From positions 2,475,001-2,539,000 of the forward strand of contig NZ_CP036132.1 in assembly GCF_018742245.1 (NCBI RefSeq): a DNA stretch of 64,000 nt, read 5' to 3'. How positions within the stretch are numbered: position 1 is the stretch's first letter; every line of letters begins with the position of its first letter. The notes beneath the pieces were generated by a model. That model had not been told where the DNA came from, searched no databases, and saw nothing but the letters and a program-made list of their open reading frames with translations. The position numbers and the translations under genes were made by a program. Below, piece after piece: positions 43,157-53,947 of this stretch. Source of the DNA: Bacillus mycoides (GTDB lineage: Bacteria > Bacillota > Bacilli > Bacillales > Bacillaceae_G).

Positions 43157-44849
43157 ACTCCTCCCTCCTATTAACCTCTATATAAAGTTTCACAAACATT
43201 TCTGGAGATGGAATTCCGCTTAATTTAGCAAGTTTTATTAATGAAATCTCCCGTAGATTGGCTCTTTGTAACGTTTCTTGATCTCCTAATACAGCAGATA
43301 CAGTATTGTTCGCAATGATTTTCCCTTCATGCAGAACTACCGCTCGATTTGCGTATTCTAAAGCAAGATTCATATCGTGTGTGATAAAAATAAAGGATAT
43401 GCCCTTTTCAGCCAATGTTCTTATAAACGACATAAACTGTTTGTAATGGTAGTAATCTTGCCCAGCTGTCGGCTCATCTAATATAATAAGTTTTGGGTTT
43501 GTTGTAAGTACAGAAGCAATAGTTAGTCTCTTTTTTTGCCCGTAGCTTAATGCCTGAATTGGCCAATTACGAAATGGGTATAATCCACAAATTTTCAAAA
43601 CAACTTCCACTCTACTACTAATTTCTTCTTTAGAAACCTTTTTTAATTTTAATGTGAATGAAACCTCCTCTAAAACAGTACGTTGTGTAATCATATGATT
43701 TGGGTTTTGCATAACATACGAAATAACTTCGCCACGTTTACGGATAGACCACGTATTTATGTTTTCTCCAGCGAATGTAATTCTCCCATTTTTTGTTTTA
43801 TTTATTCCTATTAGACTATGAGCTAATGTCGATTTACCTGCTCCATTATGACCCAATAATGCTACTATTTCACCTTCTCTTATTGAAAGGTTTATATCTT
43901 CTAATGCTGTATGTTTATTATTATATGAAAATGATAAATTTTCTATTTGACATACTTCTCTATTTTTATGTGTGTCTTCAAATGAAACTTGTTTCTGCAT
44001 CCAATTCTTCATTACGCTATTAACTTTTTCATTACAAAGATTTTCAATTGGGAACAACAGGTTATTGTTATTGACAAAATTTAATTTCTTTAGAACTTCT
44101 ATATAAATAGGTTCTCTTAGCCCGATATTTGGTAATATATTAGATGCTAATATTTTATCCGGTGAACCCATCGCAACAATTTCTCCTTCATCGATTAAAA
44201 TAATTTTGTCTAAATCAAGGTTTAAAATTTCTTCTATTCGATGTTCAATAATTACAATTGTTTTATTATATTTCTCATGAATATCTTTAATGAGTTCTAT
44301 AGTATTCAAACTACTTGCTGGATCTAAGTTAGCTAACGGTTCATCAAATAATAATATATCTGCATTTGTCGTTAGCAGACCTGCAAGAGAGACTGTCTGT
44401 TTTTGACCTCCTGATAATTCATGAGGACTTTGTGCATGAAAATTCTGCATGTTTACTTTTTTTAAAGAATCATTAACAATTTTTTTCATTTCATTTTGAT
44501 TTACACATTCGTTTTCTAATGAAAATGCTACATCTTCTTCGACAGTAAGACCAATAAATTGTGAATCTTGATCTTGTAATATTGTTCCTACATGTTTACT
44601 CTGTTCAAAAATACTTCCCTCTCCCGGATCCTTTCCAGCTATTAAAATATTACCAGTACTAATCCCTTCGTAAGAAAATGGGATTAGCCCATTAATACAA
44701 TGAGCTAATGTTGACTTACCTGAACCGCTTCTTCCAGCTATTAGTACCTTTTCCCCTGGATATATATGAAATGTAATTTCTTTTAAAGTAGGCTGTGCGG
44801 CATGCCCATATTGAAAGGTAAATTGTTCAAAAGATATAATTGGTTGCAT
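43149..44849 (-). CDS. ECF transporter ATP-binding protein with two fused ABC domains
   Basis: A 566-residue protein with two complete ABC ATPases. NBD1: Walker A GRSGSGKS at residues 39-46, signature LSGGQKQTVSLAG, Walker B ILLFDEPLANLD. NBD2: Walker A GHNGAGKS, a signature-like LSYGQKKRLTIAS (Ser-Tyr instead of Ser-Gly) and LIILDEPTAGQD. It combines EcfA1 and EcfA2 in one chain, as in YkoD-like transporters. ATG 44849, with TAGGGA 7-8 bases upstream, is chosen over TTG 44870, because the latter would overlap the S-component gene and lacks a site. Confidence 0.93.
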   Translation of the reverse strand: MQPIISFEQFTFQYGHAAQPTLKEITFHIYPGEKVLIAGRSGSGKSTLAHCINGLIPFSYEGISTGNILIAGKDPGEGSIFEQSKHVGTILQDQDSQFIGLTVEEDVAFSLENECVNQNEMKKIVNDSLKKVNMQNFHAQSPHELSGGQKQTVSLAGLLTTNADILLFDEPLANLDPASSLNTIELIKDIHEKYNKTIVIIEHRIEEILNLDLDKIILIDEGEIVAMGSPDKILASNILPNIGLREPIYIEVLKKLNFVNNNNLLFPIENLCNEKVNSVMKNWMQKQVSFEDTHKNREVCQIENLSFSYNNKHTALEDINLSIREGEIVALLGHNGAGKSTLAHSLIGINKTKNGRITFAGENINTWSIRKRGEVISYVMQNPNHMITQRTVLEEVSFTLKLKKVSKEEISSRVEVVLKICGLYPFRNWPIQALSYGQKKRLTIASVLTTNPKLIILDEPTAGQDYYHYKQFMSFIRTLAEKGISFIFITHDMNLALEYANRAVVLHEGKIIANNTVSAVLGDQETLQRANLREISLIKLAKLSGIPSPEMFVKLYIEVNRREEYA

Positions 44850-44859
44850 GTATACATCC

Positions 44860-45423
<564 letters not shown>

Positions 45424-45497
45424 CTATTATCCCGCTTTTAATACTCTATATTTATTTTGAAAATGAATTATGCATCGACACTTCCTTTCTATACAAC

Positions 45498-45665
45498 AAA
45501 AAATGACCCCTTAAATTAAGAGGTCATTTTCTTTCACGTACAAGAATCCTCTTATCTTTCAAAAGACATATAAATGTCCTCTGCGGAATTAGCACCTTCC
45601 TATGCATTTACATAGGGGTTGCTGAGGCTTCGTAGGGCCGTTCCCTCTACCTCTCTGGATAAGTA
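45498..45665 (-). promoter_or_regulatory. SAM-I riboswitch (S-box) leader of the ECF operon
   Basis: Read leftwards: CTTATCCAGAGAGGTAGAGG, then GAACGGCCCTACGAAGCC, CAGCAACC, AAGGTGCTAATTCC and GCAGA, which are the conserved S-box core elements in the correct order. The expression platform ends in the terminator AAAATGACCTCTT / AAGGGGTCATTTTTT at 45498-45530. High SAM should terminate transcription. Confidence 0.95.
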
Positions 45666-45681
45666 TGTATTTGTAATCTGT

Positions 45682-45710
45682 ATTATGGCACTAACAATTA
45701 AAAAATTCAA
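45682..45710 (-). promoter_or_regulatory. Probable sigma-A promoter of the S-box transcript
   Basis: Read leftwards: TTGAAT (45710-45705), 17 bases, CATAAT (45687-45682), about 17 bases before the aptamer. Confidence 0.65.
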
Positions 45711-45815
45711 CACTTTTCTTAATATTTTTATTTTTCTATAAATAGTTTATTTAAATCATTGTATTCTTATAGGAATTATGAAATAATAAATTCAAAATTG
45801 TTACGGGAGGAATGC

Positions 45816-46499
45816 ATGATGAAAGTAATTGGCTTAATTGGCGGACTAAGTTGGGAATCGACATCGTTATACTATAAACATATTAATACACTTACTCTCT
45901 CTCAATGTAATCAAAATGCGAAGCTTATTTTATATAGCATGGACTTTGGTGAGGTAACTACATTATTACAAAATCATCAATATGAAGAAGTGAAAAATGA
46001 ATTAGTCACAGTAGCCAAAAAGGTAGAAAACTCTGGAGCTGAATGTTTACTAATGTGTTCAAATACGGTCCATTTATTTGCTGAGGAAGTAGAACAAGCA
46101 ATATCAATCCCACTTCTTCATATCGGTGATGTAAGTGCTAAAGAAATGGTAGAACAGAATATAAAACGTATCGGACTATTAGGAACAAAACAAACGATGG
46201 AACAAGATTTCTATACATCACGACTAGCAAAATATAACATTGAGACAATTATCCCAAATGACGAAGAAAGAACTTTTATCCATCACGTCATATTAAACGA
46301 ATTAAGTAGAGGCATTATTTCAGAAACTTCAAGGGAGAAACTAATACAAATTACCAATTCATTAATTCAAAACGGTGCGGAAGGTATATTACTAGGCTGT
46401 ACTGAAATACCATTGCTTATTTCCCAAAATGACCTTACTGTTCCTGTTTTTGATACTGCTTTTTTACATGCAAATACTGCTGTACAATTTGCTGGATAA
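45816..46499 (+). CDS. Aspartate/glutamate racemase family protein (YgeA/RacD-like)
   Basis: A 227-residue two-cysteine racemase. MKVIGLIGGLSWESTSLYYK opens the first half; the catalytic cysteines lie in LMCSNTVHLF and GILLGCTEIPLL, both intact. It should interconvert L- and D-amino acids without cofactor; the substrate is not certain. ATG-ATG at 45816/45819 follows GGGAGG; a longer frame from 45759 has no site. Convergent with the glycosyltransferase gene. Confidence 0.9.
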   Translation: MMKVIGLIGGLSWESTSLYYKHINTLTLSQCNQNAKLILYSMDFGEVTTLLQNHQYEEVKNELVTVAKKVENSGAECLLMCSNTVHLFAEEVEQAISIPLLHIGDVSAKEMVEQNIKRIGLLGTKQTMEQDFYTSRLAKYNIETIIPNDEERTFIHHVILNELSRGIISETSREKLIQITNSLIQNGAEGILLGCTEIPLLISQNDLTVPVFDTAFLHANTAVQFAG

Positions 46500-46502
46500 T
46501 AA

Positions 46503-46539
46503 TATAAAAGCATAAAGGTAGATCCTCTATGCTTTTATA
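46503..46539. terminator. Bidirectional terminator between racemase and glycosyltransferase genes
   Basis: TATAAAAGCATA / TATGCTTTTATA with an extended imperfect loop stem AGG/CCT. Confidence 0.85.
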
Positions 46540-46548
46540 TTGTCCGAA

Positions 46549-47727
46549 CTATTTATTTAAAAGAGCATCAATAACTGCAATGGCTCTCTTGGAACCACCA
46601 CACTCTAAAAAACTTTCATTCAGTTTTCGAATGCCATATTTATACTTTTTATTTGAAAGAACGTCTGTTACCGCCTCTTTTAAAGTTTGCACATTAACAT
46701 GCTCTTTCAATAATCTATGTGCTGCCTCAAGCTCAGTTAATCTTTGCGCTATCATAGGTTGATCTTTATCATGCGGTATTATCACAAATGGGACATTGAA
46801 ATAAATTGCATCGTGCACACTATTCATTCCACCATGTGTAATAAAAACATCTGCTTCACTTAATATTTCTGATTGAGGTACGTAAGGGGCTATAATAAAG
46901 TTGTCTGGCGCTTGCTTAATTTTTGAAATATCATTTCTATCACCGATCGCCATTACTACAATCCCTTCGAAATTTGAAAAAGCATCAATACAAGTATTAA
47001 AAAATGGTTCGAGCCCTTCAAGAAGTGTTCCCATTGAAATATAAATAACTTTCTTTTTTGAAAGCAATTCAAGTGGAAACTTTGCATTTGTTTTGCGCTT
47101 TATAATACTCGGTCCAATAAAAACATTGTTTTCTCCGAACGAATCGCTATTAGGTTGAAAATAACGACTTGTATACACGAGACTAATATCTCCCTTATTA
47201 TGCATAAATTGAAGATTATTTTTGGGCTTTACTCCAAATTCATGTTCCATTTGATACAGTAACTTTTCAGAGAGTTCATCGGGTTGGAATTGTATTTCTG
47301 CATTTGGATGAAAAGGCAAGGTTTCCAATAATTCTGGTGGAATTAAAAATATAGGAGAGGAAACTATGCCTGGAACTTGTAAATATTCCTTTACTAACTC
47401 TCCGGCACCAAATATATCATAAACTACGAAATCAAAATTTATGCTTTTACATAATTCTTTCGTAATTTCTAATATATATAAAGAAGTTTGAACATGTACA
47501 TGAAAGAAAGATTTTAATCCATATGAAGTTTCATTATCAATAGAAATCTCCTTTAATAAATCCGGATGAGTATGTACAATAGCTCCCAAAACTTCAAGCC
47601 TTTCCTTAAAGTTTTCCGTTGTAATATAGTGTACGTTATCTCCTCTTTCAGTAAAGGCCTTTATTAAACTTAATGTAGGATTTACATGTCCCTCTGCAGG
47701 AAAATTAACTATTAAAATATTCAACAC
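46549..47727 (-). CDS. MGT-type (macrolide/UDP-glucose) glycosyltransferase, GT1 family
   Basis: A 392-residue GT-B glycosyltransferase. N-terminal ILIVNFPAEGHVNPTLSLIK is the acceptor-domain start, with the catalytic-type His14; the C-terminal donor motif is ITHGGMNSVHDAIYFNVPFVIIPHDKDQPMIAQRL (HGG...DQ). Members such as YjiC and BcGT glucosylate flavonoids and macrolides, so detoxification of natural products is plausible. The start is GTG 47727 after AAGGAG at 10 bases; the next codon TTG is possible too. Single gene. Confidence 0.9.
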   Translation of the reverse strand: MLNILIVNFPAEGHVNPTLSLIKAFTERGDNVHYITTENFKERLEVLGAIVHTHPDLLKEISIDNETSYGLKSFFHVHVQTSLYILEITKELCKSINFDFVVYDIFGAGELVKEYLQVPGIVSSPIFLIPPELLETLPFHPNAEIQFQPDELSEKLLYQMEHEFGVKPKNNLQFMHNKGDISLVYTSRYFQPNSDSFGENNVFIGPSIIKRKTNAKFPLELLSKKKVIYISMGTLLEGLEPFFNTCIDAFSNFEGIVVMAIGDRNDISKIKQAPDNFIIAPYVPQSEILSEADVFITHGGMNSVHDAIYFNVPFVIIPHDKDQPMIAQRLTELEAAHRLLKEHVNVQTLKEAVTDVLSNKKYKYGIRKLNESFLECGGSKRAIAVIDALLNK

Positions 47728-47854
47728 GTATTTCTCACTCCTTACAATTCAATGTTCTTATTAATCATACTGTTATTATTACAAGCAATCTTCCTCTAAT
47801 AGTCCCAATATGCTTACTACTTTAGGTTGATAAATAATTATCAGTCATCGGAAA

Positions 47855-47878
47855 AGGCATCTACATAAGTAGATGCCT
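47855..47878. terminator. Hairpin terminator downstream of the signal peptidase gene
   Basis: AGGCATCTAC / GTAGATGCCT with an ATAA loop, A-rich on the left for leftward transcription. Confidence 0.7.
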
Positions 47879-47980
47879 AACTGTGATAAGGAGTGTTCTG
47901 TGAGGTTAGGATAAGCTTTTCTGCTTGTCCTATGCTATCAATATATGAATTATTTTATAAAACGTGAATAGTTAATAGAA

Positions 47981-48511
47981 TTATTTTAACCATTTTATTT
48001 GATCAAATGGATAATATACCATTTTCACTTTACCTATTACATGTGACTCATCGATAAGTCCAAGTGTATTCCTACTATCTTTACTATGATTTCGATTATC
48101 ACCTAATACAAATAATTTATGCGAGGGAACTTTCATTTCTCTAAAGTTTGAAAAACGATTTGATACTTGTGACATATCTAACTGTATATACAACTCATCT
48201 CGCTTTTTACCGTTAATATATACCACATCGTTTCTTAATTGTATGTTATCCCCTGGTAATCCAATAATTCGTTTCACGTAGTATGTAGGCTCGTCTTCTT
48301 TTTTTATTATTACAACATCACCATGATGAAAAGAAGAAAAATAGACACTAGCCTTATTAACTAGTATGCGATTATTTTCATTCAAAGTAGGTTGCATCGA
48401 AATTCCTTCTACCATACAAAATAAAAATGACTTATTAATAATAATAATTCCTATTATAATTAAAATATAGCTACATATTTTTCTCCAATCTTTTAGAATC
48501 AATTGCTTCAT
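47981..48511 (-). CDS. lepB: Signal peptidase I
   Basis: A 176-residue membrane protease with one N-terminal helix (about 13-32). The catalytic Ser38 is in GISMQPTL, Lys80 in YYVKRIIGLPGD, and box E is VLGDNRNHSKDSR, so the Ser-Lys dyad is complete. It cleaves signal peptides of secreted proteins outside the membrane. The group has several paralogues (Sip). ATG 48511 has GAGGT 6 bases upstream. It follows the class B PBP gene on the same strand after 121 bases; linkage unknown. Confidence 0.93.
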   Translation of the reverse strand: MKQLILKDWRKICSYILIIIGIIIINKSFLFCMVEGISMQPTLNENNRILVNKASVYFSSFHHGDVVIIKKEDEPTYYVKRIIGLPGDNIQLRNDVVYINGKKRDELYIQLDMSQVSNRFSNFREMKVPSHKLFVLGDNRNHSKDSRNTLGLIDESHVIGKVKMVYYPFDQIKWLK

Positions 48512-48632
48512 ATATACCTCATTTCTAATCTATTCGTATGTAAAAACGTCTCTAGTTCATATAAATGCTAGAGACATTTCGTATATTTTAATTCTCTTTA
48601 GAGTCATCTATTTTTGGTGCTTCGCCAGTTAA

Positions 48633-50714
48633 TCACTTATTTTTTAAATCAAAATAAGCATCTAAAACTTCTTTTCCAATATCAGAGTTAATACCAGACT
48701 TATCATTTATAACCCATGGTACTACAACGGAAAATGCTACTTCTGGATCATCATAAGGCGCATATCCTGCTAATGTTAAATTATAACATTTCATTCGTTC
48801 ACCTTTATCATTTCTACCTATGTCGCTTTCTCCACCATATACTGTCTGTGCTGTCCCTGTTTTACCAGCTGGTTTATATGGTGCCTTTTGGAACGCCCTT
48901 ACTCCTGTTCCATCTCCTTCTTGGAATACTCTTCTAAATCCTTCTTTTACTTGATTTATATAATCTTCTTTCATATCCACTCTATTTAAAACAACTGGTT
49001 CTAATGAGTGCACGACTTTACCGATTTCATCTTTTTGCGCAGTTTGTTCTCTAATCTCTTGAATAATTTGTGGTTTCATACGATACCCACCATTTGCAAT
49101 AGTAGAAATGTACTGTGCAAGCTGAAGTGGTGTATACGTATCGTACTGGCCAATAGAAAAATCTAATAAGAAACCTGGTTGATTATCTTTTCTCCCGATT
49201 TGTCCAGCTGTTTCATTTGGTAAATCAATACCCGTTGGAACACCTAAACCAAATTGTCTGAAATAATACCTCATTTTATCAAAGTATTCTTTTTTAATAT
49301 CTAGTGAACTATTTCTAACATAATCCACACCTGCAATTTTTAATGCTGTATTAAACATATAAACATTAGAAGAAACTTGTAAAGCTCTTAGATCATCAAT
49401 ATTCCCGAAATCTTTCCAAGACTTTTTCTCCTTAGTTCCTTTAAACTTCATAGGCGCATCATAAAAGTAAGTACCTGGTGTTATAGCTTTCGTTTCAAAA
49501 CCAGTTAATACTGTTGCACCTTTAACAGTTGATCCAAGCTCATATGAACTTGTCATCGTACCTAAAGCGTAATCTTCAACTTCTGTTTTTCCATCTTTTT
49601 CTACTAACTTTTTCCCAGCCATTGATAATACTTGACCGTTTTTCGGATTCATCATTACAACGAAAGCACGGTCCAACATCGATTCTGAACCTTTATAGGC
49701 CTTTAATATTTTTTCTATGCTCTCTTCAACTTTTTTCTGTAATTCCATATCTATTGTTAAAGTTAAATTCTTGCCGCTTTTCCCTTCGGAAACTGTTTCC
49801 GTTCTAATCGTATTACCTTGTTTATCAGCAAGACTTCTTACTTCTTTCTTCGTACCATGAAGTACATCTTCATATTGTTGTTCGATGTAACTTTTCCCGA
49901 CCCTGTCATTCCGGCTATAATCACGCACTAAATAATAATCTAATCGTTCACGTGGTAATCCTTCATCAGCATTCGAAACATTTCCAAGTACCGAGCGGAA
50001 TAAACCATCATTAACATAGAAACGCTCCCAATCAACTGATGCATCTACCCCTGGGAGGTTTGCTAAGTTTTCACTAATCACAGTATATTCCTTTTCACTA
50101 ACATCTTTTTTAATAATTTGAGGTGCCATTTGATAACCTGAAGTCATTTTACTTTTAATAGCCAACACTTCTATATCCTGAGCTGTTAATTCTTGAAGGT
50201 TTTTATCTGAAACTCGTTTTCTCTTTAACTCTTCAGTTTTTTTATCTAGCTCTTTTCCGGCAATATCATTTTCTCTAAACTTATCTATTTCTTTTTTAGA
50301 TACTAAATTTTGAGCAACCTTTGGATTTAATTGCATCCAAAAATCTTTCTTATCTGTCTCGGTTAACTTATCTATATCTTCTTGCGGCATTTCAATTATT
50401 TCTGCAAGTTGTCTTGCAGTTTTTAGCATTTCTTCCGATTTTACACCTTTCACCTTTGTATATGTAATCGTACGTAAAGACTTATTGTCAACAACTGGAT
50501 TACCTTCGCGGTCATAAATTTTCCCGCGTGGTACTGTAAGACTAACAGTTGCATTCTCTCTTTTTTCTACTTCATTCTTATATGTTTCTCCATCGAAAAT
50601 TTGCACTTTACCCAACTGGATTATAATTCCAGAAAATAATAAAAATACACAAAAGAATAAAATATTTAACCGTATTGGTATTGGCCAACCGTTCTTCTTT
50701 TTTTGCTTGTTCAC
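48633..50714 (-). CDS. pbpA: Class B penicillin-binding protein (PbpA/PbpH-like transpeptidase)
   Basis: A 693-residue transpeptidase. Membrane anchor at about 17-34, dimerisation domain with VPRGKIYDREGNPVVDNKSL (62-81) and an inserted linker (110-200), transpeptidase with S395-T-V-K, S448-S-N and K618-T-G. No PASTA domains, unlike the PBP at 31999. PBP2a/PbpH enzymes build the lateral wall with RodA. The symbol is by family, since several paralogues exist in the group. GTG 50714 has GGAGGAGAT about 8-10 bases upstream. Confidence 0.92.
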   Translation of the reverse strand: MNKQKKKNGWPIPIRLNILFFCVFLLFSGIIIQLGKVQIFDGETYKNEVEKRENATVSLTVPRGKIYDREGNPVVDNKSLRTITYTKVKGVKSEEMLKTARQLAEIIEMPQEDIDKLTETDKKDFWMQLNPKVAQNLVSKKEIDKFRENDIAGKELDKKTEELKRKRVSDKNLQELTAQDIEVLAIKSKMTSGYQMAPQIIKKDVSEKEYTVISENLANLPGVDASVDWERFYVNDGLFRSVLGNVSNADEGLPRERLDYYLVRDYSRNDRVGKSYIEQQYEDVLHGTKKEVRSLADKQGNTIRTETVSEGKSGKNLTLTIDMELQKKVEESIEKILKAYKGSESMLDRAFVVMMNPKNGQVLSMAGKKLVEKDGKTEVEDYALGTMTSSYELGSTVKGATVLTGFETKAITPGTYFYDAPMKFKGTKEKKSWKDFGNIDDLRALQVSSNVYMFNTALKIAGVDYVRNSSLDIKKEYFDKMRYYFRQFGLGVPTGIDLPNETAGQIGRKDNQPGFLLDFSIGQYDTYTPLQLAQYISTIANGGYRMKPQIIQEIREQTAQKDEIGKVVHSLEPVVLNRVDMKEDYINQVKEGFRRVFQEGDGTGVRAFQKAPYKPAGKTGTAQTVYGGESDIGRNDKGERMKCYNLTLAGYAPYDDPEVAFSVVVPWVINDKSGINSDIGKEVLDAYFDLKNK

Positions 50715-50895
50715 CTTGTTATAATCTCCTCCCTACATCACTTTCGTTTCATTACTTACTATATGTAGTCTCCGTATAGTAAGTAATATTATTTTTTAAA
50801 CATTACGTTGTATGAATATTAATATAATGTTTAAAACTTAATAGAAATTTAAGCAATGGTAAAGAAAAGGTAAAGTTTACTAAATAAAATTTAAA

Positions 50896-50949
50896 AATAC
50901 GCAATAACAAAGGGCTTAGTGAAAACTAAGCCCTTTGTTATTGCGTATT
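50896..50949. terminator. Very long perfect hairpin between kinase and PBP genes
   Basis: A 24-base perfectly paired stem (50896-50919 with 50926-50949, core AAAGGGCTTAG/CTAAGCCCTTT) around TGAAAA. It lies directly after the PocR/PAS kinase gene and leads into a T-rich tail leftwards. Confidence 0.85.
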
Positions 50950-50963
50950 TAATTATTTACGAG

Positions 50964-52742
50964 TTATATAGAGCGTATTGTTACGGATCTATCTTCACTC
51001 TTTGATATGGACGGTTCATTTTGAAATTTTGGTAAGTAAATTGTTACAGTTGTCCCGACACCAACATCACTCATAATACTAATAGTCCCATGGTGACTTT
51101 CAATGATTTTATAACTTAGCATCAATCCGATTCCTGTTCCTTTTTCTTTCGTACTATAAAAAGGTTCACCCAATCTCTTAATTCTTTCTTCTGGTATCCC
51201 TATTCCTTCGTCTACTACATCTATTATGATACCACCTTCATTCATTTCTTTAATATGAATTGAAATCTTCCCACCATCTGGCATCGCTTCAATTGAATTT
51301 TGCAAAATATTAATAAATACTTGTTTTAATTGATTTTCAGAGCATTCAATAATCATCTCTTTGGAATCTGTAAATAACTCAACTTGAATGTTTGTCATAA
51401 TTGCTTTTGTGTTAATTAACGACACAACATTTTTGAATATTTGACAAATATTTTTCTTCTCAGTAGGGATTTCATCTGTTTTAGCAATCGACAAAAATTC
51501 CTGAAGGATTGCTTCAATTCTCTCGATTTCAGAAAGCATAAGATTAAAATATTTTTCTTGATCCTCTTTGTTAATTTGGAATAATTGTATAAATCCTTTT
51601 ATTACAGTTAAAGGGTTCCTCACTTCATGTGCTACACCGGCTGCTAATTGACCAATTGCCGCAAGTGTATCTGATTTATTTAGCAATTCTTCTGCCTTTT
51701 TCCGCTCTGTAATATCGCGGACAACAATCATAATTTTATCTTGTAATAATGGTAAACATCTAGCTTCAAAGAAATCGATACTTTCATTAATTGTTAGAGG
51801 GTATTCTACAATTACATTCTTTCCTTCTTCTTTCAATTGGCGAATTGCTTCTTGAAATTGCTGTGCTACTGGAGACGGTAATATTTCGTAAAACTTTTTT
51901 CCCATAAAAGCTTCTGCGGGTACGTAAAATTTTGTAGGAGATCCTGCTTTATAATCTATAATTGTCCCATCGTATTCTGTTAAAAAACATAAATCTGGTA
52001 AAGCTTTAAAAATTAATTCTAATTCAGAGGTTTGTTGTTTTAATTGCCCTTCTATCGCTTTTAAATGTGTAATATCTACCCCAACAGCCCAGTAACTAAA
52101 TCCTGTTACAGGAAACTGCTCAGATATATTGGACCACATTATCGTTTTAATTTCACCATTTTTACATGTTAAACTCATTTCCCAATCTCTAAAATTTTTT
52201 CCACGAGTCAAAAATTTATTTTGTATTTGATGGCGATAATTATGGTCAGGATACAGTAATTGAAGAGCTTTTGGATTCCCAATTATTTCTTCAGCAGTAT
52301 AACCTGTTACAATCTCGCATTCTCGATTCCACAAAACAAAATCTCCATTATAGTCAAGCGCATCAACCATAACAGGCATGTTTTGTAAGATCGTATGTAG
52401 TTCTTCCTCTTTTCGAGAAAGTAACGATGTATTTTTACTTTGAACTGCTTTTTTCACCCCAGCTATAATGAGGTTAGAAAGCATTTCAAAATATTTTTGA
52501 CAATTGAAAATTTCGCTTCGTTTGGACCATACAACAAAAGATCCTAAATATTGATTGTATAAGAAAAGGGGGATTTCAATTTTGGGAAGTTTACATACTT
52601 TCATTTCATTAATTCCAAATGAAAATATACATTCGTTTTCAGCATCAAGAAGTTGATGTGATATGTTGGTTAATTTATAAAATTGTTCTGCCATGGTTTC
52701 TATTGTACTCACATCAATAAGTTCCATTAGCCGCGCATTCAT
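50964..52742 (-). CDS. PocR/PAS-domain sporulation-type sensor histidine kinase
   Basis: A 592-residue soluble kinase. Residues 5-100 resemble a PocR ligand-sensing domain (ELIDVSTIETMAEQFYKLTN...), two PAS domains follow (about 112-230 and 240-348, each ending in D-I-T), then HisKA with His372 in GVAHEVRNPLTVIKGF and HATPase with NSIEAMPDGG, DEGIGIP and EKGTGIGLML. It resembles KinA/KinE kinases feeding Spo0F; no regulator is adjacent. ATG 52742 has AAAAAGGA 1 base and GAGGTG 10 bases upstream. Ends with an unusually strong hairpin. Confidence 0.9.
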   Translation of the reverse strand: MNARLMELIDVSTIETMAEQFYKLTNISHQLLDAENECIFSFGINEMKVCKLPKIEIPLFLYNQYLGSFVVWSKRSEIFNCQKYFEMLSNLIIAGVKKAVQSKNTSLLSRKEEELHTILQNMPVMVDALDYNGDFVLWNRECEIVTGYTAEEIIGNPKALQLLYPDHNYRHQIQNKFLTRGKNFRDWEMSLTCKNGEIKTIMWSNISEQFPVTGFSYWAVGVDITHLKAIEGQLKQQTSELELIFKALPDLCFLTEYDGTIIDYKAGSPTKFYVPAEAFMGKKFYEILPSPVAQQFQEAIRQLKEEGKNVIVEYPLTINESIDFFEARCLPLLQDKIMIVVRDITERKKAEELLNKSDTLAAIGQLAAGVAHEVRNPLTVIKGFIQLFQINKEDQEKYFNLMLSEIERIEAILQEFLSIAKTDEIPTEKKNICQIFKNVVSLINTKAIMTNIQVELFTDSKEMIIECSENQLKQVFINILQNSIEAMPDGGKISIHIKEMNEGGIIIDVVDEGIGIPEERIKRLGEPFYSTKEKGTGIGLMLSYKIIESHHGTISIMSDVGVGTTVTIYLPKFQNEPSISKSEDRSVTIRSI

Positions 52743-53095
52743 TCCTTTTTCACCTCGATATGTAAAATTTATACAAATTCAAAATTCATACTTCTTCATT
52801 ATACGAAGAAAGTGCTCCTAGGTATATAGCTATAGAATAATTATTCGAACAAATTCTATTTTTCAATTAAAAACAGAAAATAATATGGGAGTGTTACGCG
52901 CTGCTAGTAGCAGTATAAAAATACAATAAACGTAGAATTCACAAAAAATTCACAACTTTCATTAAAAATATAAACATTTATTCCAATATATTCTATATAA
53001 TGAGGTGTAATAAGGCTTCTATGAATCTCATAGAATACCTTACCCCTAATAAAAAGAAAAAAAGAATCTATTTGGATTCTTTTTTTCTTTTTTTA
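52743..53095. other. Intergenic region with two hairpins
   Basis: 353 bases with no gene. A small dyad CTGCTAGTAGCAG is at 52902-52914, and a short hairpin TTCTATGA / TCATAGAA at about 53016-53034. The stem AAAGAATC / GGATTCTTT with long A and T tracts (about 53050-53090) is the terminator of the HAD gene. Confidence 0.55.
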
Positions 53096-53947
53096 TTACA
53101 TTACATATTTATATAAAGCATGTGCGACACCATGTTCTTCATTTGTTAACGTTTCGTATTGACACATCGCTTTTATTTCTTCAACTGCATTTCCCATTGC
53201 AATTGATATATTTGCTTTCTCCATCATAGAAACATCGTTTAAGCCATCGCCTATTGCTACAGTGTTTTCAACTGGAATATTAAGATGTTCTGCTAAAGTA
53301 TATAATCCATTTCCTTTTTGAGCATCTCGATGATTAATCTCTAAATTATGCCAATAGGAAGATGTAATAGCTAAATCCGTATTATGCAGAAACGTTTCTT
53401 TTAATTTTTTTAATTTCTCTATGTCATAAGAAAACGGTAAAAGTTTATGCACATGTATATCCATTTCTACAATTGGTTTACAGCTTTCTGTACTATGAAA
53501 TGCTGTATGCTCAAGGTATAATGCAGCAATCGTTTCTAACTCTTTCAAATCGAAATTTTCTTTTGCATTCCTCACATACTCAATTTCATTACGTACACTC
53601 TCTACTCCATAATCCGGTACATACACACCTTTATTAGTATAAAGCTGATAATACAAGCCATTCTCTTCAAGATATTCTACAATCTCAAGTGCCTGCATAT
53701 TTTGAATTGGATATCTCTTCATCATTTTTTTATCTTTATATATAAGCGCACCATTTTCCGCGATAATCGGACACTCCAAATCAACTTCTAACAATAGTCG
53801 TTCAATATCCACAATAGAACGTCCAGTACAAATTGCTACAACATGGCCAGCTTCTTGACATTTCCGAATTGCTTCTGCATTCTCTTTACTAATCATTTTA
53901 TTCCCTGAAAGAAGAGTTCCATCTAGATCAATTGCGATTAATTTCAT
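53096..53947 (-). CDS. Cof-type HAD-IIB family phosphatase
   Basis: A 283-residue HAD hydrolase: motif I DLDGTLL with Asp7 and Asp9, motif II ICTGRS, motif III lysine in HRDAQKGNGL and motif IV VAIGDGLNDVSMME. The C2B cap lies at about 85-190. It dephosphorylates sugar or nucleotide phosphates; the substrate is not certain. ATG 53947 has only a modest GTGAAG site. Confidence 0.92.
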   Translation of the reverse strand: MKLIAIDLDGTLLSGNKMISKENAEAIRKCQEAGHVVAICTGRSIVDIERLLLEVDLECPIIAENGALIYKDKKMMKRYPIQNMQALEIVEYLEENGLYYQLYTNKGVYVPDYGVESVRNEIEYVRNAKENFDLKELETIAALYLEHTAFHSTESCKPIVEMDIHVHKLLPFSYDIEKLKKLKETFLHNTDLAITSSYWHNLEINHRDAQKGNGLYTLAEHLNIPVENTVAIGDGLNDVSMMEKANISIAMGNAVEEIKAMCQYETLTNEEHGVAHALYKYVM

